From Nitzschia sp. DOCU1 (lineage: Eukaryota > Bacillariophyta > Bacillariophyceae > Bacillariales > Bacillariaceae), in the NCBI GenBank assembly GCA_951394045.1, contig OX595999.1:558001-622000 (forward strand): a stretch of 64,000 nucleotides of DNA, given 5' to 3'. The position numbers and the translations under genes were made by a program. Below the pieces are notes generated by a model. That model saw only the letters and a program-made list of their open reading frames with translations. It made no database searches and was not told the origin of the DNA. The stretch's first letter is position 1, and each line of letters starts with the position of its first letter. Shown here piece by piece: positions 1-8,508 of this stretch.

Positions 1-726
1 ACTCCAGAATGGACTGTTAGTATCACAGCAGCTGGAGTGCAACCGAGTTCATTACAGCATCTTCACAGCAGTTGTCCAAAATGACAAGGCGAACGGCTAC
101 TTCTGCAATTCCTAGAAGAAGTTCGCTCTCTGTACTTGCATCAGGAAAATCGAGACCTTTTCCAAAGCTACCGTAGCTATTAATACCCGTAAATAATTTA
201 ATTCGAAAATCGGGCGCATCATCAATGGTCCTTCTTTATCACTTTCCATTCCGATGGGAAGTCCAACGGTGTAGCTTTTCCGAAAGTACAAAGCATATCT
301 ATCGCGACTACCGTATTACTTGAAAGATCGTATCCTACAAAACAAAATTCGCTTCTTTGCTTCCCATTTGGTGGACGGAGTTCTGAAAGCACGAAGTTTC
401 GGTTAGTGACTGAAACCAAGAATGAATTATTCGTCGGAGTTGGATTCGAGCGTTAAGTCCTGAGTCCCGGTGAGACGAATTACGACAACGACGTCGTCAT
501 TTCCGCTTTCCACATTCGCCCGTTTCTAAATAGGTGCAATTCCGTTCCGCTTTCCTTGTGCTTTTTGCTGATGTGGTGTGTGTGAAGTGGCAACACGTAC
601 CCATCGCTCAATTCCTCTTTCACTTTTGATGGCAAGACATCAACGGGTATCAAAGCTTTCAGAATCCTTTCTCGATTGGAACATCAACTCTTTCTATATT
701 CGAAAGTATAGAACAATCGATTAACC
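1..726. other. Left-edge region, no supported gene
   Basis: No convincing gene. A minus-strand open frame between about 454 and 222 has no ATG; its translation (for example SEFCFVGYDLSSNTVVAIDM) has a protein-like composition and could be a terminal exon of a gene whose start I cannot find. The rest is probably the 5' flank of the gene at 727. Confidence 0.3.
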
Positions 727-1158
727 ATGCCAGGAATCTACAGTCGGCATCAAGCACTGTTTCCCACAGCAGTGAGGCCATCAGGGAGTCAAGGCTTGGT
801 GGGAACTTCCTCTTCATCCTTGTATCAACGAAGGTTAAGTTCGAAGAGCAGTGGACGTACTAGCACCACCTCTTCAGAACGAAGCAGCGACATGCACGAT
901 TCGTTAGGCAGCAACTTTAGCATCCCTCGGAATAGCCGGACTCATAACTTTGTACTATCACCGAGAATGAGTTTTGCCAGCAGCACTTCCACAACCAATC
1001 AGCAACCCCAGTCATCACAGGTTCCATCAGACGATTGGGGATACTTTGTGGACTGCGACAATGATTTCACATTGCCCCCGCCCATAATTCCGACGAACGA
1101 GTCGGTTCCATCCATCATCCGAGAAGTATCGCATGAGGGATCCATTTTTGACCTGTAG
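727..1158 (+). CDS. Small Ser-rich hypothetical protein
   Basis: 143 residues from an ATG in good context (AACCATGCC). The first 100 residues are rich in Ser, Thr and Arg and look disordered. The C-terminal 45 residues are more structured, with an acidic/aromatic block DDWGYFVDCDND followed by a Pro stretch and the tail SIIREVSHEGSIFDL. I recognise no family. No signal peptide or membrane segment is visible. It is the first complete gene of the window and converges on the P450 gene, with about 290 bp between the two stop codons. Its reality rests on length, composition and the lack of a better frame on either strand; a transcript would settle it. Confidence 0.5.
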   Translation: MPGIYSRHQALFPTAVRPSGSQGLVGTSSSSLYQRRLSSKSSGRTSTTSSERSSDMHDSLGSNFSIPRNSRTHNFVLSPRMSFASSTSTTNQQPQSSQVPSDDWGYFVDCDNDFTLPPPIIPTNESVPSIIREVSHEGSIFDL

Positions 1159-1450
1159 TTAAAGCAGGCGGTAGAGTTAAGTGGAGGGATGTCCCCTACC
1201 GACGTTCGGTACAGGATGGGAACGAGGCCGTTGAGCTTCCAATTGTGTGGAAGTCAAGTTGCTTATTCCCCAAGAAACCCACACCGTTTCAACATAGAGA
1301 GATAGATTTCGTGATTGGTAACAATAGATAGATTGCCCGTAGATGAAAACGAACGATATGTTTACATCGGAACGATAAGGTTTCACTCTTCAGTTATGCC
1401 AATGGAAGAATTGCGTACAAAAATATCTTACAGGAGCTATTCATGGCATG

Positions 1451-3106
1451 TTATTGATCTGCACGTGAACTCAAGCGAAGCTTGCACCCATCGCTTGGAA
1501 TTGCCGTCAGTCGATAAGCCAGCGTGTCATTGGGGTTGATACATTCCATGTCATACTTCATGGCCAGGGCGGCCACAGCAATCTTGGCCTCGAGCATGGC
1601 AAAGTGCTTTCCAATGCAATCTCGAGGTCCCTTCAAGAATGGCATGTACGCCTTGGTATTGTGGATACGGCCGGGTCCGTCGTCCAGCCATCGTTCCGGT
1701 TCAAAGATATCTGGGTCCTGAAAGTTTTGCGGCAGCCGTTGCATAACATAGGGACTGATGTACAAAAAAGCACTTTTACCACCAATTGAGTATCCATTCC
1801 AAGTTTCGTTCTCATCCAGAGTCATTCGGGCTGTGGACCCCGGTGGATACATACGCAGTGTTTCGTTCAAAACGGCGGCCAAATAGGTGCACCCTTGTAG
1901 AGTTTCCATCACGGGTCTTGTTGTACCTGGGGATGATCCGTTCTCGGTAATAATCATTTTCTGAATGATAGGAGCCTTTGCGGATAGCTCCTCTCGAAGT
2001 CTTGCTAAAGGACCAGGATTCTGAGCCAGCAACCACGCAGCCCATGAAATGGTGCTAGCAGTTGTGTCGTGCCCGGCGAAATAAAAGGTTTTGAGTTGAT
2101 CGATGATAGACTTTCGATCTTCCGGAGCCAAAGATTTAAATTTCTCATCATCGGCCATTTGGATTTCCTTGGATGCTGCCCCAGCATGTGCCTTCCAAAT
2201 GGCTTGAATGGCAATCGAACAAATATCCTGACGACTTTTTGCGTTGGGGTCATCCAAACGCCGTTGCAGTAACTCTTCCATGGTGTTATTCAAGTTCCTC
2301 TCGAGCAGGTTGATCTCTCGATTTAGTTTCCAGTCCCAAATGACTCGAATCGGATCATTGATCCGCTGGGCGTTCAAAAGCGTCAAACGATTCAACATGG
2401 GACGGACGTGCTGGTTAGTCGCGGTAGTGGTGGACGTGGGCTCATCCCGACTTTCTCCCCAGTCTTCACCAAAGGCAAATTGCACTATCACGTCTGCAGT
2501 GAATGTTTGAGCGTGCTCCATCATGATGGAAATCTTGCCCTGTACAATATCGTTGTCCAATGCAGATAGAAATCGTCCCAGTTTCTCCCAAACTATGGGA
2601 GAAGCCACCTGTTGCAAATACGTCGGAGTAAATCCCGTAGCAAAGGTTTTACGCAATCGTTTCCAGTCGTCTCCTTCAAGAAGAATTAAACTGTTCTTGC
2701 CCAGTACAAGCTCCAAGTGTTGATATTTCTCGGCTTTTGGGAATTGTTTCGAGACGCAAATGGCATGCGCTAGTTCGGCATCACCGACACAAATTAACGA
2801 ATCCGCCGAAAGAAAGCGGGGCAACTTTACTGTCAAGAGGGTCGTTTGTAATTCCTTGGCCCAAGCCAAGATTTTGGGATCCAAGTGCTCGCCCTTGGCG
2901 ACATTGGGCAATTCGGCGGCGTTGCCACATAGCCAATGACAAGGTTCCGGATGGGGAGGCCGGCCAGGCTTTTTGTTTGGTTCTTGCTTTCCTCGTTTCA
3001 CCCACAACCAGACAAACGGGGTTACAACGCCCACTGCAGCCGCCACAGTTGTAAACCAAAAGACAGAATAGGAGGTAGAGTTCGAAGATGATTCACGAGA
3101 CATCAT
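1451..3106 (-). CDS. Cytochrome P450 monooxygenase
   Basis: 551 residues, the normal length for a eukaryotic P450, in one exon. An N-terminal hydrophobic segment (about residues 14-36) followed by a basic and Pro-rich hinge (KRGKQEPNKKPGRPPHP) indicates an ER-type membrane anchor. The C-helix WxxxR is seen as DDWKRLRK (146-153), the I-helix oxygen-activation motif as AGHDTT (344-349), the K-helix ExxR as ETLR (415-418), and the haem loop as FLKGPRDCIG with the thiolate ligand Cys497. The pattern is closest to the CYP4/CYP97-like clan of lipid or carotenoid oxidases, but I do not assign a subfamily or substrate. All catalytic motifs are intact, so an active haem oxygenase needing a reductase partner is expected. 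Confidence 0.95.
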   Translation of the reverse strand: MMSRESSSNSTSYSVFWFTTVAAAVGVVTPFVWLWVKRGKQEPNKKPGRPPHPEPCHWLCGNAAELPNVAKGEHLDPKILAWAKELQTTLLTVKLPRFLSADSLICVGDAELAHAICVSKQFPKAEKYQHLELVLGKNSLILLEGDDWKRLRKTFATGFTPTYLQQVASPIVWEKLGRFLSALDNDIVQGKISIMMEHAQTFTADVIVQFAFGEDWGESRDEPTSTTTATNQHVRPMLNRLTLLNAQRINDPIRVIWDWKLNREINLLERNLNNTMEELLQRRLDDPNAKSRQDICSIAIQAIWKAHAGAASKEIQMADDEKFKSLAPEDRKSIIDQLKTFYFAGHDTTASTISWAAWLLAQNPGPLARLREELSAKAPIIQKMIITENGSSPGTTRPVMETLQGCTYLAAVLNETLRMYPPGSTARMTLDENETWNGYSIGGKSAFLYISPYVMQRLPQNFQDPDIFEPERWLDDGPGRIHNTKAYMPFLKGPRDCIGKHFAMLEAKIAVAALAMKYDMECINPNDTLAYRLTAIPSDGCKLRLSSRADQ

Positions 3107-3469
3107 TTCATGTGACTATCGTACACAGATTTGTTTCTGCTGCATTTGCTGCTTCCGCGACTAAAAGATTGAGAGAAATGCCGACTCGGCGAGTGAGTCG
3201 ACCGAGTTTGTCTGTTAAAAATAATAGCTGCTCCTTTTGTTACAAGACCGCCTATGATACCACGACACATGACCAGGAGGGGGAACCAAAAGGCTCCTCG
3301 CTACATTTAGTCATGGCAACAGTATGGATGCCAAAATCCATCGGCAGAGCGCATCATCATCATGGTAGACATGGCGGCATTCCATAACGATCTCAAGTAC
3401 TACTACCGTTTGCTACGTTTACAAAACTACTATTACCAGCTCGTCCCTCCCTTCGTCTTTACAATGCAA

Positions 3470-4840
3470 CTATTGCAATGTTCTTCTGGCTTGTTTTTGA
3501 AATGGATCATGTCCACTCAAATAGGCTTCTACCTGACGAAACGTTTCATGACAAGCGTCTCGTGCGGCTTGATGTAATTGCAAATACGATTCGACATAGG
3601 GTGCCGCCTTGTCGAGTGGCAGCACGTCACCCAAATCCTTGCGCTCCACGTCTTTCTGTGGAAAGACTGACGCGCTCTCCGCAATCATAGAATCCAATAA
3701 AGATTTGGCTTCCTCCGAGTCTTTCGAGGATCCCCACCACAACTCCAACCATGTATCCTTCCATGTGCCAGCCGCGATATCCAAGCATCCAATCGTTCTT
3801 GGCGCAAATTGATGCATTTCATCGGCCATAATATGTAGCATGGTATTATGTAAATGAATCTCCGCCAAGTGATATGAAAAGGGCTTTGTGGGATTGTTCT
3901 TTTTTTGTACCGCTTGCAAATACGAAAACGCTCCATGCAGTTCATGCAGGGGCGGGCGGTAGAGAAAAATGTGACGACAATCCACTTGAGCGTCTTGACA
4001 AGTCGCATACCACAAATCCAAACTGGGAAAATCCAATCGATGACAATTTTGCCGAAATTGAGTAGGATAGGTCACCATGCCATAGTTGAGTTCAATCGTT
4101 TTTTCGGCTTGCGTTTCATTGTGAACGTCTCGAAACAAGATTGTATTAATGGGAATAGGAATCACAGACGAATATGGATCATTCTCATCTACCACCAGTT
4201 TTCCATTCGCATGAGCCTTATTGACAATCTCTTGAATCTCTTTTAAGAGTTTGACGATTTGATTGTGTAACGCTTGGGCATTGGCCTTGGTCTTGTCCAC
4301 TTGACAATGAGCATTCCACAAGCCGGGTTGTCGCAAGGGTTTTTTCGGATCGCCAGTGACAATATTTTGATACAAAAGTTGATGCAATTTCAACAGCTGT
4401 TTGGGGGCAATGCCCAAGTCGACCAAGAGTTGCATGGCCGGAGACTTGGCAATGGTTTTGCCCAAGACTTGATGGAGCTGTGCACCGTCACCCATGAGGC
4501 CCATGGTAAAGACAAACTGGACTCGGGGAGGACCTGGTTTGGTTGTTTGTTCTTGCAATCGTCTAGTTTTTGTGATTGTTGTAGCAGTCGTCGTGGGAAC
4601 TAATTCGGCTGTCCCTGGAAACCATCCGCTAGTCGTCGCCGACGCCAGTAGGGACGCTTTCAGGTCCGAGGCCGTTCCTGAAACAAAGGAAACTACCGAC
4701 GACGAGTCCAAAAATGACGGAAAGTTCGTCACGATCCAGCTCAAGCAAAGTCCAAGTAGGAGCCAAGCGAGACCTTGCCGGAAGGAAAGCACCGGGGATC
4801 CGTCCACATTTGTTTTCTTCGGCACATCCATGAGGGTCAT
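3470..4840 (-). CDS. Type II membrane protein, unknown (sulfotransferase-like layout)
   Basis: The upstream frame begins with TTG, so I place the start at the first ATG (4840), giving 456 residues. One hydrophobic anchor, GLAWLLLGLCLSWIVTNF, lies near the N terminus after a short charged tail, then a Ser/Thr-rich stem, then a soluble domain of about 330 residues: a Golgi type II layout. The domain opens with a beta-strand/loop VQFVFTMGLMGDGAQLHQV and later has HIFLYRPPLHELHGAF. These two elements sit roughly where a sulfotransferase fold would have its two phosphosulfate-binding elements, but no key residue is certain and this is only a structural guess. The gene diverges from the fused nuclease gene at 5436. 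Confidence 0.65.
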   Translation of the reverse strand: MTLMDVPKKTNVDGSPVLSFRQGLAWLLLGLCLSWIVTNFPSFLDSSSVVSFVSGTASDLKASLLASATTSGWFPGTAELVPTTTATTITKTRRLQEQTTKPGPPRVQFVFTMGLMGDGAQLHQVLGKTIAKSPAMQLLVDLGIAPKQLLKLHQLLYQNIVTGDPKKPLRQPGLWNAHCQVDKTKANAQALHNQIVKLLKEIQEIVNKAHANGKLVVDENDPYSSVIPIPINTILFRDVHNETQAEKTIELNYGMVTYPTQFRQNCHRLDFPSLDLWYATCQDAQVDCRHIFLYRPPLHELHGAFSYLQAVQKKNNPTKPFSYHLAEIHLHNTMLHIMADEMHQFAPRTIGCLDIAAGTWKDTWLELWWGSSKDSEEAKSLLDSMIAESASVFPQKDVERKDLGDVLPLDKAAPYVESYLQLHQAARDACHETFRQVEAYLSGHDPFQKQARRTLQ

Positions 4841-5435
4841 ACTTCCTGAAATCTCGAATATCTGCTTCTTAACTGGATTTCGTTCTCTTTTTTTGACAAC
4901 AAAAAGTGTCCTTTCTTGCAATTCCACAAACACAGATAGATTCACTGCTACTATTGATGATGATATAATGCTGGTTTGCAAGTTAAGATTAGACTCGCAG
5001 AGCTTACAGTAACTTCTGATCGAACGCAATCACTTCCCCTGCAAGCGACCCCGAAAATGCTGCACCGGCATCGTTTCCGTTGTGTGTGCAAAGTGTAGGG
5101 CCAGACCGTTGGAACGCCCCAAAAAAGTGAGAGACGCGGCGGCGGCCGGCGGACGCACGATGTGCCTACGTTTGAGTCCCATATGAGTGAGTCCTGTTGT
5201 GACGACGGATGGACGGATGGTGGGGCTTGCGCAAAAGAATATGTGACGTTTTTTTCGTGTCTCGCGCCATTGAGCCATCACTTTTCCGACAGGATGCCGA
5301 TCTCTGTTCCATCCATTCATTTTCTTCTCCCATCACCTTCCGACCGTACCAAATCACATCTGCCTATACCTTCCTTCTTCTTCTTCTCCATAGCTGAGTG
5401 TCAAACTACTCTTTAAAATACTGTTGGTGTGTGAC
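4841..5435. other. Shared 5' region of two divergent genes
   Basis: About 600 bp between the starts of the type II membrane protein (minus) and the NYN/phosphoesterase fusion (plus). It should hold both promoters. No TATA box or repeat stands out, apart from a pyrimidine-rich tract (CTTCTTCTTCTTCTCC) at about 5371-5390. Confidence 0.4.
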
Positions 5436-8400
5436 ATGATGAATTTGGTCGTCTTTTGGCCATTTCTAGCCTTGTGGGTCAATACTCGCGGCTTATCACA
5501 GCACCATGACCACCGCACCGGCTCCCTCGGTCGGCATCGCCTGGATGCCACCACCAACACAAGAAGAAGAACGACAAAGTTCGTTCCCCGGTCGGCGTTA
5601 CTGTCCACTCCCAGCAACTCTATCACCAGCACCACCAAACAGCGAGGATATCTGAAGAAAAAGTCGGATCCATTATGGTTCCAACGGATCGTCGTCGGCA
5701 GCAAGAACAACCAACACAATTTCATCATTTGGATTGATTTGGAAAATGTTCGCGGCAAAACTGGATTTGCCAAGAGTCATGAACAAGTCTTGGAGTTGAT
5801 AAAAGTTTGGATTCAGTACTACAAATTAGAACATCATGTGGTGGTTGTGGCTGATCATGGATCTGTCAGTCAAGCCATGTGGGATGAATCGCGGCAATTG
5901 GCTATAGTATTTTCAGGAAATCATGCCAAAGCGGACGATGTCATTGCAAAATTTGTCAATTTGACATTTTTACAGTCTCCGATTCATGGCCATTCAGTGA
6001 TTGTTACGGCCGATACGGAATTGCAAAGTCGATGTCGAAGAGCTTCCAAAGACAATTCGTATTTTATATTGGATCCTGCCACATTTATTGAAGAGTTGGA
6101 AGAAATAGCGGCTGTTGTGGAGCAGCGACGACAACGAGCCGACGAGGAATTATCGTCATCATCATCATCATCACCCAGCATCGTCAATGCCGCAGCAAAT
6201 GAAGCGTCGACCGTCGAGTTATCCTTACAAGAGAAATTACGACTGGGTCAATTGGATGAGGAGATTCGATTACGGGCACAGATTTTAGATGTGCAAGTGC
6301 GACTGGGAAGGGGGCCACGCAAAAAGATGTTGACCAACAAACGACGAAAAAAGTTACAATCCCAGTTGGATCATTTGACCAGTCAATTGGTAACTAAATT
6401 TGGTGGGTCGTCTGGCAGCAGTATATTGGATCAGGTTACGTCTTTGGACGACTTTGACCGAGGAAATATCTGGGGTGGTGTTGTAGATGGACAGGATTCG
6501 TCAGCATCAGCAGCATCGGATTCCACATTGTTGGAGCCTTCCGAGCGAGATCTCATACTGCAACGATGGAAGCAAGTTTCGACCCGAGCATCTCGAAAAG
6601 AACAGACGGGCGATCGTGTCGTCTTGGCAGAACAGCTACGGCGTCAATTATTGAATGGACATTGTATTCAAAACGTTGCACCCGACGAAAAGTTGGGGAA
6701 TTCGCCAGCCAAGGCTTTTGTAAGGTTTTTCAATCTACAGATGTTGGGTCTCGAGCATACGATCGTTCCAGATATCACCGATTATTCTTCAGAACCACAA
6801 ATTGTCACCGAGACCGACGTTTTGGAGGAGCAAGTACTACCGACTCGCACCACTTCCTCCCGCACCACTTCCTCCCAAGAGCTATTGCATGCCGAGCCTA
6901 CAAGTCACAACTCCCGTGAAAACTTTGATCCACTTCCAATTACTGCGGCCATTTCCGATACGCATACTTTCCAACAACAGATTGACCACAATATCAACTT
7001 TTTGGAAGAAGCTTCGACTCCGTTGAACATGTCCACCAAGGTACTATTGCAGAGCGAGCCTTCTCGAAACCCCTTGAAACACTTGGATGAACTTGAAATT
7101 GTGGCCATTTCCGATACTCATGGCTTCGAGGGCCAGTTGTTAAGAGACATCTCAAGTGACAATGGCGATATTAGTCATGGCGTCACTGAAATTCTTCCCC
7201 ATGGTGATGTTCTCTTGCATTTGGGAGATTTTTCCGCCGAAGGGTCTTCGGAAATGGAAGCGAAAGGTTGGACCGATCTTGACGCATGGCTTGCCAAACA
7301 ACCACATCCCATCAAAATTGTGCTTCGTGGCAATCATGATCCGTGGAATTTGGAATTTCAACAATCCGGAGCGTGGTATATTACAGAACCGACGACCGTT
7401 GCCTTGACAGAAAGTCTCTCGCTTGGTGTCATTCCCTTTGGATCTCCCCGCAAATTGACGGCTAGCAGCGGCGTTCCGACCAAGTGTGATATCTTGGCAA
7501 CCCATGTTCCGCCTCTGAAAACTTTGGACCGTACAGTTACTGGAAAGTCGGCAGGCAGTGGCTTTTTGAATCGAGTAGTTTCTAGTATGGGTCAGCATGC
7601 ACCTCGTTTATGGTTGTGTGGGCACATTCATGAAGGTAGAGGAGTGGCTGAGCGCCACTTTGGTGCTCACTCCACAATGGTCATCAATGCTGCCAACGCC
7701 AATAGGGGAAGGGCAACCCATCTTGATCATGGTGCCGTCGTGCTTAAGATCCACAAGGATCCTACGGACAAAGTACAGATTCTATCGATGGAGGACAAGA
7801 GCTTTGCGGAGAAGCTGGCGTTAAACGACCAGTTCTTTCTTGCCACACGCAACAGGGATGCGAGTTCAACTGAAACAATTGAAAATATGCTGTTGGCGGT
7901 CGATCTAGGTCTCAAATCAGGTGTGGCTCTCTTTGGGCGTCGGGGTAAATTGTTGCGGTATGAGCAGTTCCACTTTGAAAAGTCTTCGCTGGATAGCAGC
8001 GTCAAAAGACTCCTTGCTGAATGGGAACGAGAGCTAAATGAGGAACAAGGGGGTCAAAAGGAGCAGGAGGAAAAGAATCCGTCCTCTGCAAGAATCACTC
8101 ATGTTGCTATCGAAGGGGCCGATGGATATATGCTTCGCGCCTGGGCAGATGCTGCCTTGGATCTATCCATATTGAGGGTATCCCCAGAGGAATGGCGTGC
8201 GGAGTTGTTGCTGGAGAAGGAGAGAACATCGGGATCCAGTGCCAAAGCAGCATCCCGCTTGATTGCAAGACAGGTTGTGGAAGATTTTGGTGCAATGCCC
8301 CGTCACGTTGGCAAATTTCCAACCGATGTGGCGGAAGCAGTATGTTTGGGGCTTTATGTCAGCCACAAACTTGGGTGGGTTGAGCGAGCAGGTCCCGTCG

Positions 8401-8441
8401 TTCGCCGATACTCGAACGGCAATGTGATAGTCCCAAAATGA
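5436..8441 (+). CDS. NYN nuclease - calcineurin-like phosphoesterase - RuvC-like fusion
   Basis: 1001 residues from the first ATG (the open frame upstream starts at TTG). A hydrophobic N terminus suggests a signal peptide. Residues about 94-231 form a NYN/PIN-like nuclease domain: IDLEN with Asp101 and Asn104, KADD with Asp167/168, and VTADTEL with Asp193. A low-complexity, partly coiled linker follows. Residues about 553-775 are a calcineurin-like metallophosphoesterase with the full set of metal motifs: SDTHG (Asp560, His562), LGDFS (Asp598), GNHD (Asn633, His634), ATHVP (His690) and GHIHEG (His730, His732). Residues about 817-980 resemble a RuvC/RNase H-like fold, with LAVDLGLKSG (Asp823), IEGAD (Glu893) and PTDVAEA (Asp964). 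A degenerate copy of the first phosphoesterase motif sits about 52 residues upstream. Substrate is unknown; all three parts keep plausible catalytic residues. The gene ends 67 bp from the convergent rhodopsin kinase. Confidence 0.85.
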   Translation: MMNLVVFWPFLALWVNTRGLSQHHDHRTGSLGRHRLDATTNTRRRTTKFVPRSALLSTPSNSITSTTKQRGYLKKKSDPLWFQRIVVGSKNNQHNFIIWIDLENVRGKTGFAKSHEQVLELIKVWIQYYKLEHHVVVVADHGSVSQAMWDESRQLAIVFSGNHAKADDVIAKFVNLTFLQSPIHGHSVIVTADTELQSRCRRASKDNSYFILDPATFIEELEEIAAVVEQRRQRADEELSSSSSSSPSIVNAAANEASTVELSLQEKLRLGQLDEEIRLRAQILDVQVRLGRGPRKKMLTNKRRKKLQSQLDHLTSQLVTKFGGSSGSSILDQVTSLDDFDRGNIWGGVVDGQDSSASAASDSTLLEPSERDLILQRWKQVSTRASRKEQTGDRVVLAEQLRRQLLNGHCIQNVAPDEKLGNSPAKAFVRFFNLQMLGLEHTIVPDITDYSSEPQIVTETDVLEEQVLPTRTTSSRTTSSQELLHAEPTSHNSRENFDPLPITAAISDTHTFQQQIDHNINFLEEASTPLNMSTKVLLQSEPSRNPLKHLDELEIVAISDTHGFEGQLLRDISSDNGDISHGVTEILPHGDVLLHLGDFSAEGSSEMEAKGWTDLDAWLAKQPHPIKIVLRGNHDPWNLEFQQSGAWYITEPTTVALTESLSLGVIPFGSPRKLTASSGVPTKCDILATHVPPLKTLDRTVTGKSAGSGFLNRVVSSMGQHAPRLWLCGHIHEGRGVAERHFGAHSTMVINAANANRGRATHLDHGAVVLKIHKDPTDKVQILSMEDKSFAEKLALNDQFFLATRNRDASSTETIENMLLAVDLGLKSGVALFGRRGKLLRYEQFHFEKSSLDSSVKRLLAEWERELNEEQGGQKEQEEKNPSSARITHVAIEGADGYMLRAWADAALDLSILRVSPEEWRAELLLEKERTSGSSAKAASRLIARQVVEDFGAMPRHVGKFPTDVAEAVCLGLYVSHKLGWVERAGPVVRRYSNGNVIVPK

Positions 8442-8508
8442 AATTGCAGGAAAGCAGAATGGATCTTTAACCCAACTTGGCGCGCTTGATGTACATTAGT
8501 TTACTTTG

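Noticed and set aside
4494..5012. 172-codon plus-strand open frame
   Set aside because: Antisense to the N-terminal part and 5' side of the type II membrane protein, with no domain or signal features.
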